Shown piece by piece: positions 14,980-24,350 of a stretch of 64,000 nucleotides of DNA (positions are counted from its first letter, which is position 1; every line of letters begins with the position of its first letter). The DNA is from Pedobacter hiemivivus (GTDB lineage Bacteria > Bacteroidota > Bacteroidia > Sphingobacteriales > Sphingobacteriaceae). The notes beneath the pieces were generated by a model. The model had not been told where the DNA came from, did not search any database, and saw only the letters and a list, made by a program, of their open reading frames with translations. The stretch is from NCBI RefSeq assembly GCF_004331685.1, contig NZ_SJSM01000022.1, forward strand, positions 1-64,000, read 5' to 3'. A program made the translations under genes and the position numbers.

Positions 14980-16554
14980 TTATTTGCTTTTAATTAGTAT
15001 CAACGCTTTATTTATTTCGTCGATAATAACTGCTGGGGAGAAATCTTCCATTCTTTCAAGCAGCTTGCCGTTCCTATCTACAAGAAGTACAAAAGGAAAA
15101 CTGGTTCTATTATAGTGTTGTAAGAATGGGTGTCTCCATGCCATACTACCGGCACTTAGGTTCAAGTATTCTTTTTCATTATATGAGTTAGTATTCAGGG
15201 CAGCTATCCAATGCTCCCTTTTTGCATCAACACTCACGCTCAGTACTTTAAAATCTGGATTGTTTGAAAATTGAGGATAGACCTCTTTTTTAAATCGCTC
15301 CGCAAATGAAATACATCCCTTACAACCATAAAAATAAAAGTCAATCATCCATACTTTGCCTTTTAGGTCCGCCAAGGTCGTTTTATTTCCATTAACGTCG
15401 GTAAATGAAAAATCTGGAACTGCGGCACCTTTAAAGAATACTAACTGTTCCTTAACGGGAGCTTGCAATATTGGCGACTGTATATATTTTATCGCATCTC
15501 GAATACAGGAATCCTGCGTCTCCTTATCCGTGACATTCTGCTGAAACCATGGCTGATAGATATAATGTGCCAAAAGGTTTTGCCTAAGATCTGAATTTTT
15601 GATTTTTTTTATTGTTTCATACTGGTCTCTAAATAACAGCCCCTTTCCCTGTGATTTGAAAGTCCCTTCAAACATGATCTCAGCTAATTTACTTGTTTTG
15701 TAACTTGCAGCATATTGGAATAGCGAATCATTTACTTCAGGAACAGAATAATCTTTATTTGCAAAATAAAAATCGGTCAATATTTTATGGAAATAGTTCG
15801 ATTTACTGACTTTGAATAGGTAATTGATAGTTGAGGCAAAAATCGGTTCGTATCCTGGACTAGCTAATTCATATTTGAAAAAATCAAAAACTTTAGGAGT
15901 AAGGTGACTTTGATATTTAGATAATGTATCCTTTCTTCGCTGTTGTGATATTTGAATATTTCTTGTTATTGATTCAAGATAACGAGAAAATTCTGAGGAT
16001 TTTGCATAATTTACCGACTCAGCTTTTGCAACAAATGATTTGTTCGTTTTGCCAAATTCTCCCCTCAAATCTGCGGATAGTTCTTTTTTTAGTTCCAAAT
16101 TTACCTTTTCCAAACTCTCAACTACCCTGTACTTTGCTGACCCTATGCCCGAAAACGAAAGAGTCATTCTTGGAATAGGCCCAATAGCTGTTGTAGTATC
16201 TTTTTTGTAAACAATATTTAAGTTATCGCCTGGTTCAGCGTAATAAATTAGGACTTTGGGACGTTGTCTCTTTTTTTGAAACTGAAAACCTATTTGCATC
16301 CAATAGATAGGCTGGTCGAATGAAGGAGAGAAATTAAAACTTCCGTCAGGATTTGGAACTATTTTAAGTCTTTCACCTTCTTTAAGAAGATTCACTGGAC
16401 CTTTCTTAATAAACACTTTAATGGTATCGGGAATATCTAAATTAGAAGCAGGCTTAAATGTAAATGTGGGTCTTCTGGACTCGTTTTTTTGTGCAAAAAT
16501 AGTTGTATTTGCAATAAATAGTATAAATAACAGAAATGTAAATTGCTTTTTCAT
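14980..16554 (-). CDS. TlpA-like thioredoxin-fold protein, periplasmic
   Basis: The 524-aa product has a signal peptide (MKKQFTFLLFILFIANTTIF, AQ) and an N-terminal ~370-residue strand/helix region of the kind found in Bacteroidota TlpA-family proteins (DUF4369-like start). A C-terminal AhpC/TlpA thioredoxin domain follows (~375-520; PDFSFTDVNGNKTTLADLKG, the redox centre FYGCKGC at 411-414, the cis-Pro loop TSFPFVLLVDRNGK). It probably reduces or exchanges disulfides in exported proteins. It lies 70 bases downstream of the SusD gene on the same strand and may belong to that operon. MauE-like and Cys-pair peptide genes are close by. A decayed partial copy is at 14100-14415. Confidence 0.85.
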   Translation of the reverse strand: MKKQFTFLLFILFIANTTIFAQKNESRRPTFTFKPASNLDIPDTIKVFIKKGPVNLLKEGERLKIVPNPDGSFNFSPSFDQPIYWMQIGFQFQKKRQRPKVLIYYAEPGDNLNIVYKKDTTTAIGPIPRMTLSFSGIGSAKYRVVESLEKVNLELKKELSADLRGEFGKTNKSFVAKAESVNYAKSSEFSRYLESITRNIQISQQRRKDTLSKYQSHLTPKVFDFFKYELASPGYEPIFASTINYLFKVSKSNYFHKILTDFYFANKDYSVPEVNDSLFQYAASYKTSKLAEIMFEGTFKSQGKGLLFRDQYETIKKIKNSDLRQNLLAHYIYQPWFQQNVTDKETQDSCIRDAIKYIQSPILQAPVKEQLVFFKGAAVPDFSFTDVNGNKTTLADLKGKVWMIDFYFYGCKGCISFAERFKKEVYPQFSNNPDFKVLSVSVDAKREHWIAALNTNSYNEKEYLNLSAGSMAWRHPFLQHYNRTSFPFVLLVDRNGKLLERMEDFSPAVIIDEINKALILIKSK

Positions 16555-16624
16555 GATTTTATTATTAATGTGTTACTAATTAAATATTACCGTTCGCGAC
16601 TTTGAAGTCATTACAAATGAACTG

Positions 16625-18016
16625 TTAATAGCCATTGTTTGGGGTTAAATTGGGATTTCTAGTTATTTCCTCATTGGGAATCGGATAAAGAACATCGGTG
16701 TCTTTCCAGGAACTTCCCTTTATAGGTGAAAGGACTGAAGTTGCTCTTCCGGTTCTTTTTAAATCCAACCACCTATGTCCCCACTCACAGAAAAACTCAA
16801 ATCGTCTTTCTTTTTCTACAGCCAACAAGGCATTATTTTTACTAAGTGTCGTAGGAAGAGCTGAAATCCCATTGGAAAATGTTCCATTTGCTCTAGGTCT
16901 TTGTCTTACTAAATTAAGATCAGCCACACCTCCAGGTATGTCCCCTTGGTTTATTTTGGCCTCAGCCCTGATGAGATAAATCTCGGCTAACCTTATCACC
17001 ATAGAATATTCATTAATGCTTCCGTTTGTAGTTGTACTAATCTTATATTTCCACGGATAATAGTAATTGGTCGTAAACTGGTTAGTCCATTTTAATTTTC
17101 TATTATCATTGGATTCAAATTCCAGCACGAAAGCTTTGGATAAAGAAACAAATCGTGGAGTGGCAGTAAGAATGAATAGTGCTCCTTCTCTAGTATTACT
17201 CCCTGCAACTGGCATCAGTTGCCAGATTGCCTCTTTACTGTTCTTTAAGAATATTTTATCCAAGTCATCCAATAACTCATAAGTGAGCTTTTCATTAATT
17301 ACTTCGTTAGACTTAATCAATGCATCTGACCACTGACTATTATACAAATACACCCTGGCTAAGAGAGCAGCAGCAGCCCATTTGTTTGGCCTAATTCGCT
17401 CTGTCGTTATATAAGATGGAGACAGCAAAGACTCCGCATCCTTTAAATCGCTTACAATCTGACTATATACGCTTTGTGTACTTGATTTTCCGAGACTTTG
17501 ATTTAATCTATAGTCGGTTTGCAAAACTAATGGAACCTCCCCGAATATATTAACCAAGTAAAAATAACAAAATGCCCTAATGAATTTTACTTCACCCTGA
17601 AGTTGTTTTTTTGCAGGTTCGGATACTCCATTCGAAGAAGCTAAGCCTTGTAAAATTGCATTTGAAATATAGATATTATTATATGCCTCTAACCAAAATC
17701 CTGCAACTACAGTATTGGTTGTAGGAATATCATTGACATAAAATACATTTAATACCGTGCTGTAACTCAGTAACTCATCTGCCGAAAGCCCGGCAAAAAC
17801 TGAAATTGAATTTTCATCACCTGAAAAAGCTCCCGAAGTCGCCATTCGACTATAAATTCCTGTTACAGCCGATGTAGCTATCACGTCGTTAGAAAATACT
17901 TCCTTCGGTGTAGCCGAGTCTTTTGGGGGGTCAATTTCAAGAAACTTTTTGCAGGAGAAATTGACGGATAATGTTATTAACCCAATCAGTATAAGATTTA
18001 ATTTTAATACCTTCAT
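16625..18016 (-). CDS. RagB/SusD family nutrient-uptake lipoprotein
   Basis: The 463-aa product has a lipoprotein signal (MKVLKLNLILIGLITLSVNF, SC with lipid-bearing Cys) followed by KKFLEIDPPKD, the SusD opening. The helical TPR scaffold includes RAFCYFYLVNIFGEVPLVLQ and KWAAAALLARVYLYNSQWSD. The SusD C-terminal signature YSMVIRLAEIYLIRAEAKIN ... VEKERRFEFFCEWGHRWLDL ... PIPNEEITRNPNLTPNNGY is complete. It forms the lid on the SusC channel in the outer membrane and binds the substrate, which is unknown. It starts 10 bases after the SusC stop. Confidence 0.95.
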   Translation of the reverse strand: MKVLKLNLILIGLITLSVNFSCKKFLEIDPPKDSATPKEVFSNDVIATSAVTGIYSRMATSGAFSGDENSISVFAGLSADELLSYSTVLNVFYVNDIPTTNTVVAGFWLEAYNNIYISNAILQGLASSNGVSEPAKKQLQGEVKFIRAFCYFYLVNIFGEVPLVLQTDYRLNQSLGKSSTQSVYSQIVSDLKDAESLLSPSYITTERIRPNKWAAAALLARVYLYNSQWSDALIKSNEVINEKLTYELLDDLDKIFLKNSKEAIWQLMPVAGSNTREGALFILTATPRFVSLSKAFVLEFESNDNRKLKWTNQFTTNYYYPWKYKISTTTNGSINEYSMVIRLAEIYLIRAEAKINQGDIPGGVADLNLVRQRPRANGTFSNGISALPTTLSKNNALLAVEKERRFEFFCEWGHRWLDLKRTGRATSVLSPIKGSSWKDTDVLYPIPNEEITRNPNLTPNNGY

Positions 18017-18026
18017 GATGATTTAA

Positions 18027-21000
18027 TTAAAGAGTGATTTGAATCCCTATTATAAAAATTTGTAAGGTAGGAAGATTGGCGATTGATAAAGTCTCGGGAT
18101 CAAGACCTTTGTATTTTGTAATAGTCAGTAAATTTTGTCCTTGCAAAAAGAATTTTGTGCTTCCAATTTTCAATCTTTGAGAGATCTTTTCTGGTACGGT
18201 GTAGGACAAGGAAACATTTTTAAGTCGAATAAACGATGCATCCTCTGTCCCATAGCTTCCAAAACTTGTTGCATTAAGATTGCTGACATCTGCCGACGAT
18301 AACGTGCTATACTTTTGATATATTGAGGTGTTTTGATTGAACGTCCATCTATCTACTAAAAATGATGGCTGATTGCGGCCTGGGATACCAACACTAAAAC
18401 TTCCTGTGTTTCTTAGACCCGACAGTAAACTTTTTCCTGTTTGCTTTACGAATTGAAATAGAAAATCAAAAGAGAATCCCTTATATGAGAATGAGTTTTG
18501 GATGCCGCCATAATATCGTCGACCAACGAAGACATTTATATGTTTGTCTTTATTATCCACAATTCCATCTTCATTGAAATCGTCAACCTGGTATAATCCA
18601 GTTATTGGATCAACAAAAGTATCATACAATTTTAGAATTGACAAAGGTTCGCCAACGGCATACTGGCTGTTGTAACTAGTTGCGGCTATATTTGGAAATG
18701 AAATAAGCTTGTTTTTTGGAATAGTTAGATTAAACGAAGTATTCCATTTGAATACAGCATTATTAATGTTTTGAGACGAAAAATCATATTCCCATCCTTC
18801 ATTGCTAACTTTTGCTGGTAAATTATCGGTGATTCCACTAAAACCGGTAGTTCGAGGTAAGGATGTGGAAACTAATAGATTAGATGATCTATTTGAATAA
18901 TAGTTAATTGATAACTCTAGGCGATTATTAAAAAATCCTGTTTCTAATCCTAATTCTGCCTTTTTGTTTAACTCCCATGCATATGTGGGATTGGAAATAG
19001 AAGAAGGGGATATAGTTGCTTGATTTTGATAAGATCCCACTGTTGGCCGCCATAATTCTAGATAACCGTAGTCATTAATTTGGTCATTACCAGTAATGCC
19101 ATAACTTCCCCTTAATTTTAAAAAGCTGATAAATGACAAGTATTTCTTTATCAAGCTTTCTTCGCTGATCAGCCATGCTGCACCTAAAGCTCCAAAATTT
19201 GCAAAACGATTTTCAGGGCCAAAACGACTACTTCCGTCTCTTCTAGCGGTAGCATTAATTAGATACTTGCTATTATAATTATAGTTTAAACGCCCGAACA
19301 CGGCAGTATATCTATATTGAGCAAATGATGCAGAAGTACTAAATACGGAAGCCGAGGCGATATTTCTCATTAATGCATCACTCGCATATCCAGAACCAGT
19401 GACGGCCTGCTGATCTCTCATTCCTTCTTGAAAAGTTAAGCCAGCCAGAGCGCTAAAGGTACTCAGCCCAATTTTTTTATTATAGTCGGCCTGCGCTTCT
19501 ATGTTCCAGTTATCCGCTGAATTGTCGCGAAATACCGATACTCTTTGTGCCGGACCGGGATTATTTGCAGGGTTATATGTCGCTAAGGGTTGACTATCAA
19601 ATTCTTTTCTGGTGGTGAGGTTATAGCCTATCGTAGATTGGATTCTTAGATCAGAAATTATTTTATAGCTGATTTGTGCATGACCTATGAGATTATTTGT
19701 TTTAGCCTCAAATTGCTTTTGTAGCTGAGCCATTGGGTTAACATTCATGGTATTATTTCCCCAGTTTAATAATCCATCATTGGTTAATAAATTTGGGTAA
19801 TTCGGAGGAAGTGTTATAAATGATGTTAAATCGTTTAAGAGTAAATTACTGTTAATTTGGCTATAGTTTGCACCTAAAGAGATGTTCAACTTTTTATTAT
19901 CCGATGTATACTGCAAATTAAGATTTGAGGATGCTCTCTTGTAACTTTGGTCCTTAGAAAAAACGGTTCCTTCTCGGAAATAATTAGCCCCCATTAAATA
20001 AGTAATATTGTTTGTGCCACCAGATGATGTCGCCTGAATATTAGTTAAAGGTGCAGACGACCCTATAAGTTCCTTTTGCCAATTGGTATATTTATTCTGA
20101 TCCCATGTTCCGTTAATATCATATTGAGAGGCATAAATTGGTGAACTGTTAGTTAATTTGTCATTTATAAAATATGCTTCATTTCTCATTTCCAGATATT
20201 GCTGAGTATTCATGAAATCCATCATTTTACCTACACGTGAAATTCCCTGGTTCATAGAAATTGATGTAATTGTTTTACCGCTTTTACCTTTTTTTGTTGT
20301 TATAAGTATGACACCATTGGCGCCTCTTGAACCATAAATTGCTGTGGCATCAGCATCTTTTAAAACCTCGATGCTTTCAATATCATTTGGATTAATATTT
20401 GCAATAGGATTTGCGTTGGCTGTAATTCCAGCGGCTCCAGCCAAACTTGTCGCATTAAAAGGAATTCCATCAACCATATAAAAGGGATTACTACCTTGGG
20501 CAATACTATTTCGACCCCTAATTTGCACTGTAAATCCACCGCCAGGCACGCCCGTTGTTTGAACTATTTGTATTCCCGGAATGTTAGCTTGCATAGCAGC
20601 CAGTACATTATTTACTGGCTGCTTTTCAATATCTTTTGAAGTAATTCTGGAAATAGAGCCTGTTCTTTCTCTTTCTGTAACTTTATAATACCCCGCATTG
20701 ATCTCGACCTCTTCTAATTTATCATTGCTTGGTGTTAATTTTATGAATTCTATTCTTTTAGCTGCTTTTGCCTCCTTAGTCACATAACCGACAAATGAGA
20801 TTACCAAAATGGCCTTTTCGTCTACATTCCTCAATAGAAACTCTCCAGCCAAATTGGTAGAGGTAGAGGCCGAGCCGCCTTTTACTTTTACAACCGCGCC
20901 CACCAGTGGATCGTTATTTTCATCAAGCACACGGCCACGCACATCAATAGTAGCCAGAGTACTAATAACATTATCACGAAAGGCAGGCTCACCTGCTTTA

Positions 21001-21350
21001 ACAACAATGGCTTTTCCGATAATTTGGTAAGTTACTGAGCGGCCATCTAAAACATTATCCAACACTTGATTAAGTGGCGTATTGTAAAAATTTACATCAA
21101 TAGGCATGTGGGAATTAAGTTTACCTTCGTACCAAATCACGTTGTATCCGGTTTGGCGTTTGATTTCTTTAAAGATTTCTCTAATGGTGGCGTTATTTTT
21201 ATTATAAGTTAGCTTTTGTCCATTCGAGTCTTTTGCACTCAATTGGATTACTGCTATTAAAATTATAATAATGATTAACCGCATTATGAAGAATGTTTTG
21301 TGGATGCCGTTCATGAGAGCATCCCTGTTCATGAAATTGATCTTATACAT
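18027..21350 (-). CDS. SusC/RagA family TonB-linked outer membrane protein
   Basis: The 1107-aa product has the usual extended N-terminus before the signal segment (MRLIIIIILIAVIQLSAKDS, ~23-45). It contains an STN domain (~50-115), a carboxypeptidase-like regulatory Ig domain (~133-210; VRGRVLDENNDPLVGAVVKV), a plug (~235-350; VQIRGRNSIAQGSNPFYMVD, IESIEVLKDADATAIYGSRG), and a C-terminal barrel ending LQIFIIGIQITL. The STN domain marks a transducing receptor: it signals through the FecR anti-sigma factor encoded upstream. Together with SusD it imports an unknown oligomer under TonB power. The Met at 21332 is an alternative start. Confidence 0.95.
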   Translation of the reverse strand: MYKINFMNRDALMNGIHKTFFIMRLIIIIILIAVIQLSAKDSNGQKLTYNKNNATIREIFKEIKRQTGYNVIWYEGKLNSHMPIDVNFYNTPLNQVLDNVLDGRSVTYQIIGKAIVVKAGEPAFRDNVISTLATIDVRGRVLDENNDPLVGAVVKVKGGSASTSTNLAGEFLLRNVDEKAILVISFVGYVTKEAKAAKRIEFIKLTPSNDKLEEVEINAGYYKVTERERTGSISRITSKDIEKQPVNNVLAAMQANIPGIQIVQTTGVPGGGFTVQIRGRNSIAQGSNPFYMVDGIPFNATSLAGAAGITANANPIANINPNDIESIEVLKDADATAIYGSRGANGVILITTKKGKSGKTITSISMNQGISRVGKMMDFMNTQQYLEMRNEAYFINDKLTNSSPIYASQYDINGTWDQNKYTNWQKELIGSSAPLTNIQATSSGGTNNITYLMGANYFREGTVFSKDQSYKRASSNLNLQYTSDNKKLNISLGANYSQINSNLLLNDLTSFITLPPNYPNLLTNDGLLNWGNNTMNVNPMAQLQKQFEAKTNNLIGHAQISYKIISDLRIQSTIGYNLTTRKEFDSQPLATYNPANNPGPAQRVSVFRDNSADNWNIEAQADYNKKIGLSTFSALAGLTFQEGMRDQQAVTGSGYASDALMRNIASASVFSTSASFAQYRYTAVFGRLNYNYNSKYLINATARRDGSSRFGPENRFANFGALGAAWLISEESLIKKYLSFISFLKLRGSYGITGNDQINDYGYLELWRPTVGSYQNQATISPSSISNPTYAWELNKKAELGLETGFFNNRLELSINYYSNRSSNLLVSTSLPRTTGFSGITDNLPAKVSNEGWEYDFSSQNINNAVFKWNTSFNLTIPKNKLISFPNIAATSYNSQYAVGEPLSILKLYDTFVDPITGLYQVDDFNEDGIVDNKDKHINVFVGRRYYGGIQNSFSYKGFSFDFLFQFVKQTGKSLLSGLRNTGSFSVGIPGRNQPSFLVDRWTFNQNTSIYQKYSTLSSADVSNLNATSFGSYGTEDASFIRLKNVSLSYTVPEKISQRLKIGSTKFFLQGQNLLTITKYKGLDPETLSIANLPTLQIFIIGIQITL

Positions 21351-21522
21351 TTCATCGGTTTTATGACAAACGTAGCTTACGATGATTTAAATTTAATTTT
21401 GATGATTAAATAAAATTCGCTAAATTCGTTTGTCTGTTTAGTTGATAGTTCGATACTTTTGATTGAATACAGGCCATCGTCGTTTGTGTTTCGTAGACAT
21501 AAGCGACTTTTTTTTGCCTTAT

Positions 21523-21542
21523 CCGCGCGCGCGTACGCGTGC
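21523..21542. other. Alternating purine-pyrimidine GC tract
   Basis: The tract CCGCGCGCGCGTACGCGTGC lies between the FecR and SusC genes in an otherwise AT-rich 207-base gap. It contains the palindrome CGCGTACGCG. It could adopt Z-form or act as a binding site; I see no terminator at this spot. Confidence 0.5.
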
Positions 21543-21557
21543 TGAATGGTTGTTTTT

Positions 21558-22655
21558 TTACTTCATAACAGTGATTTTCCTCCCATTAATTTTAAATTTC
21601 ACCTCTCCGGTTGCCTCTAAAAGGCATAATACCTGGGAGACTTTTTCGTATTTAGATATAGCCCCACTGAAGGGCTTATCTCCAACTTGTTTATCGGTAT
21701 ATACTACCTCAACATCATACCAGCGTGAGATTTTCTTCATGATACTTTCCAGGCTTTCGCTTGCAAAGCTGAACGATCCATTTTTCCAGTCAATAACATC
21801 ATCCGCATAAACCGCATGCACAGTAATGCCATTTGCATCAAACTCAGATTGTTGATTAGGCTTTAGTATTATTTCTTTACTTACACCAGTTGTAGTAAGA
21901 GGGGCAACCTTAACGCTGCCCTCCAACAGGGTTGTGCTTACTGAGAGATCATCGTTGTAGGCAGATACGTTAAAGTGGGTACCCAGTACCTCAACCCTTT
22001 GTTTATCTGTGGTAACGACGAAAGGATGATTTTTATCTTTAGCTACCTCGAAATATGCTTCGCCGGATAGCTTAACACTTCGGTATTGTTCTTGTCCTTT
22101 TAAAGCGGGGTTATAAGTTATACTGGATGACGCATTAAGCCATACACTTGAACCATCTGGAAGCTGCACTTGATAGGTGCCGCCGCGAGGAGTGGAGACG
22201 GTAAAGGCTTGAGCCTGCTCGTTGTTAATGAATGTCCCATCATTGTAGGTTAATTTTGAGGCATCGATGATAATACCGCTTTTTGTATCGCTGAGTTGAA
22301 TCGTTTTACCGTTTTGCAAGGTTAAAGTTGCCCTGTTGCCACCTGGGTAAATATCGGTAGCAAATTGTATAGGCGCAGGCGCAGCTTTTTTAAAGAGGAG
22401 TGTAGTAGCGGTACCAATAATTGCTATTGCTGCTGCAGTAAGGAGAATATTTAGCGGCCAGTTTATTCTTCTAGGTTTATTCGGGATTTTCGAAAGCCTT
22501 AACCTTAAATCATTTAAGTCTGGTTCCATTTCAAGTAAATCCTGAGGCGTTACTTGAGCGTCAATATAAGTTTCTTCTATAATAGCCTGTTCCTCTGGGG
22601 TACATTCATCAGCCTCATATTTTTTTAAAAAGTCGTAAGCGTTGAAATTTGCCAT
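21558..22655 (-). CDS. FecR-family anti-sigma factor with DUF4974 domain
   Basis: The 365-aa product has a cytoplasmic N-terminal anti-sigma segment (~1-65; YDFLKKYEADECTPEEQAII), one membrane helix (~69-87), a FecR domain (~110-260; VSTPRGGTYQVQLPDGSSVW, GEAYFEVAKDKNHPFVVTTD), and a C-terminal DUF4974/STN-like domain (~290-365; FSFASESLESIMKKISRWYD). It holds the sigma factor encoded 75 bases upstream until the SusC STN domain signals substrate. The gene is in the order sigma-FecR-SusC-SusD typical of Sphingobacteriaceae. Confidence 0.95.
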   Translation of the reverse strand: MANFNAYDFLKKYEADECTPEEQAIIEETYIDAQVTPQDLLEMEPDLNDLRLRLSKIPNKPRRINWPLNILLTAAAIAIIGTATTLLFKKAAPAPIQFATDIYPGGNRATLTLQNGKTIQLSDTKSGIIIDASKLTYNDGTFINNEQAQAFTVSTPRGGTYQVQLPDGSSVWLNASSSITYNPALKGQEQYRSVKLSGEAYFEVAKDKNHPFVVTTDKQRVEVLGTHFNVSAYNDDLSVSTTLLEGSVKVAPLTTTGVSKEIILKPNQQSEFDANGITVHAVYADDVIDWKNGSFSFASESLESIMKKISRWYDVEVVYTDKQVGDKPFSGAISKYEKVSQVLCLLEATGEVKFKINGRKITVMK

Positions 22656-22730
22656 TTTGTTTCTTATTTTTAATATTCTTACGATCGTAGGTTAAATTAG
22701 TATTCAATTAATGTTAATTTATTTGAACTT

Positions 22731-23291
22731 TTATTCTGGTCGTAGTTTGCCCCTAAGAATTTTAAGTGAACGCTGAAGATTTGTTTTTACCGTATTTTCT
22801 GGCATTCCCAGATGTTGCGAAATTTCTTGACGATTCATAGCATTCTTTCTGCTAAGTTCGAAAACAGTCCGCATTTTTTCGGGCAGGGCAGCAATTTCCT
22901 TTTCAATTAATGACTGTAGGTCATGCTGACGGACCAAATGGTCGGTAGAGTTTTGCACCTGATCAAGATAGGGCTGGAAATTTTCAGCATATTTTTGTGT
23001 GATTTTTTTGTGCTTATAGTGATCTAAAATCCGGTTCTTAACTACGGTGAAGAGAAACGCGATTAATTCGCCAGGAATATTAACTGTGGTGCGTTTCTCC
23101 CATATATCAGCAAATGCATCATGGATCAAATCTTTTGAGATCTCTTTATCATTTAAACGTCTACAGGTAAATGAAAATAGTAAAATATAGTACCGCTCGA
23201 AAATCTCGATGAACGCGGCGTCGTCCGAATGTCTTAATTGTAGAACGAGATCAGCGTCTGAAAGTTGCTTATAGTCTATCGCCTGGCCCAT
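22731..23291 (-). CDS. ECF RNA polymerase sigma-70 factor (Bacteroides-expansion type)
   Basis: The 186-aa product has region 2 (~28-95; FIEIFERYYILLFSFTCRRL, DLIHDAFADIWEK) and region 4 (~130-183; ALPEKMRTVFELSRKNAMNR, EISQHLGMPENTVKTNLQRS). These are sufficient for promoter recognition with core RNA polymerase. The downstream FecR gene is its expected anti-sigma factor. The target promoters are probably those of the SusC/SusD genes that follow. Confidence 0.95.
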   Translation of the reverse strand: MGQAIDYKQLSDADLVLQLRHSDDAAFIEIFERYYILLFSFTCRRLNDKEISKDLIHDAFADIWEKRTTVNIPGELIAFLFTVVKNRILDHYKHKKITQKYAENFQPYLDQVQNSTDHLVRQHDLQSLIEKEIAALPEKMRTVFELSRKNAMNRQEISQHLGMPENTVKTNLQRSLKILRGKLRPE

Positions 23292-23933
23292 GTCTTTGAG
23301 TCTTAAAATGTTTATAATACTAGAAATAATATCCCTATGTTGATATTCTATATCAATAAACCGAATAATAGAACCATTGGATCTTGTTCATTTTGTTCAT
23401 TTTGTTTAGGCTGAAACATTGTTCAATATAAAGAAATAAAGCTTAGCTATTCTGGTGTTATTATCGTGCTGATTTCTAACTTCATAACGGCTTTAAAAGC
23501 CTCTTGAGGTGCTGTTAAGGCAGTTTTGTTCCTAAGTGTTTTGCGCTTTGTTTGGCCCTTTAAATGATCGGTTTTTTTGTGCTTGAACAGTGCTTAGCTA
23601 CTGCTATATTGTTCAATAAATGGCTTATCACTATTTAGATTGATTAAAGAGTGGTTGAAGCGTCTATTTCTTTTTAGATGGGGAAAAAGCGGTTCTTGGG
23701 CAGTTTTCATGGGTTTTTTGGGTAGATTTTCTTCTACAAAACTGTCGCTCATTAGATGCAATAATGAAGAACAGTTGTACCTCTGGGGAAGCTATGAACA
23801 GCTTAGAGGTACATGTTGACATAGAACAAATGTAAACATTTAATCTTACATTGGCAAAAATAACTTCATAAAAAATAAAAATAATTACTTTGTAATAAGC
23901 GCATATGTTGTTTTTTATACAAATATTTGTTTT
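23292..23933. other. 642-base divergent intergenic region
   Basis: No coding frame or RNA gene is recognised. It separates the minus-strand sigma gene from the plus-strand HTH gene and should hold both promoters. Near the sigma gene TTGTTCATTT/TGTTCATTTTG is repeated (23381-23405). A hairpin lies at 23777-23812. The end close to the HTH gene is very AT-rich. Confidence 0.6.
23777..23812. promoter_or_regulatory. Bulged hairpin upstream of the HTH gene
   Basis: GTACCTCT (23777-23784) pairs with AGAGGTAC (23805-23812), and inside it AAGCT (23789-23793) pairs with AGCTT (23800-23804). A four-G bulge separates the two stems. No T-run follows, so it is more likely an operator or RNA structure than a terminator. 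Confidence 0.45.
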
Positions 23934-24296
23934 ATGAAGAATAAATTTAAATTATTTGGAGAATTCGTAAGAGAGATTGCCGAAAGAAAGAACCTTAGGC
24001 CTTCTGACCTTAGTGAATTGATTAATTGCACCAAACAGAACGTTTCGGATATTTATAAACGTAGAAGCATAGACTCTGAGCTGATGTTGATATTGAGCAG
24101 AGTGCTGGACTATAACCTTTTTTCCTATTATAATGATGCGGAGCCAATTGCCAGCTTTCGCCAGGCAGAGGCATTAGCGCATCAGGCAGCACTGGATAAA
24201 TTGACCGCTGAATTGATGCACAGCACTGAGCTGCTGAAGCAGCAAGATGAAGTCATCAGATTGCTAAAGGAGAAAGAGGAGTTCTTGAGAAAATAA
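23934..24296 (+). CDS. XRE-type helix-turn-helix protein with C-terminal coiled coil
   Basis: The 120-aa product has an N-terminal Cro/C1-like HTH (~5-55; VREIAERKNLRPSDLSELIN with recognition helix TKQNVSDIYK) and a long helix (~70-120; LDKLTAELMHSTELLKQQDE, VIRLLKEKEEFLRK) likely to form a coiled-coil dimer. It is probably a small DNA-binding regulator. It converges on the FecR gene at 24351, whose end is 54 bases away. Its targets are unknown. Confidence 0.75.
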   Translation: MKNKFKLFGEFVREIAERKNLRPSDLSELINCTKQNVSDIYKRRSIDSELMLILSRVLDYNLFSYYNDAEPIASFRQAEALAHQAALDKLTAELMHSTELLKQQDEVIRLLKEKEEFLRK

Positions 24297-24350
24297 AGCC
24301 CTGGATCTCCATCCAAGGCCGTATCAACTTTCCCATTTTTCAATTATAAC

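Noticed and set aside
21463..21810. A 115-codon plus-strand frame over the FecR 3' end
   Set aside because: Most of it mirrors the well-supported DUF4974 domain, and the rest crosses an AT-rich gap with a GC tract.
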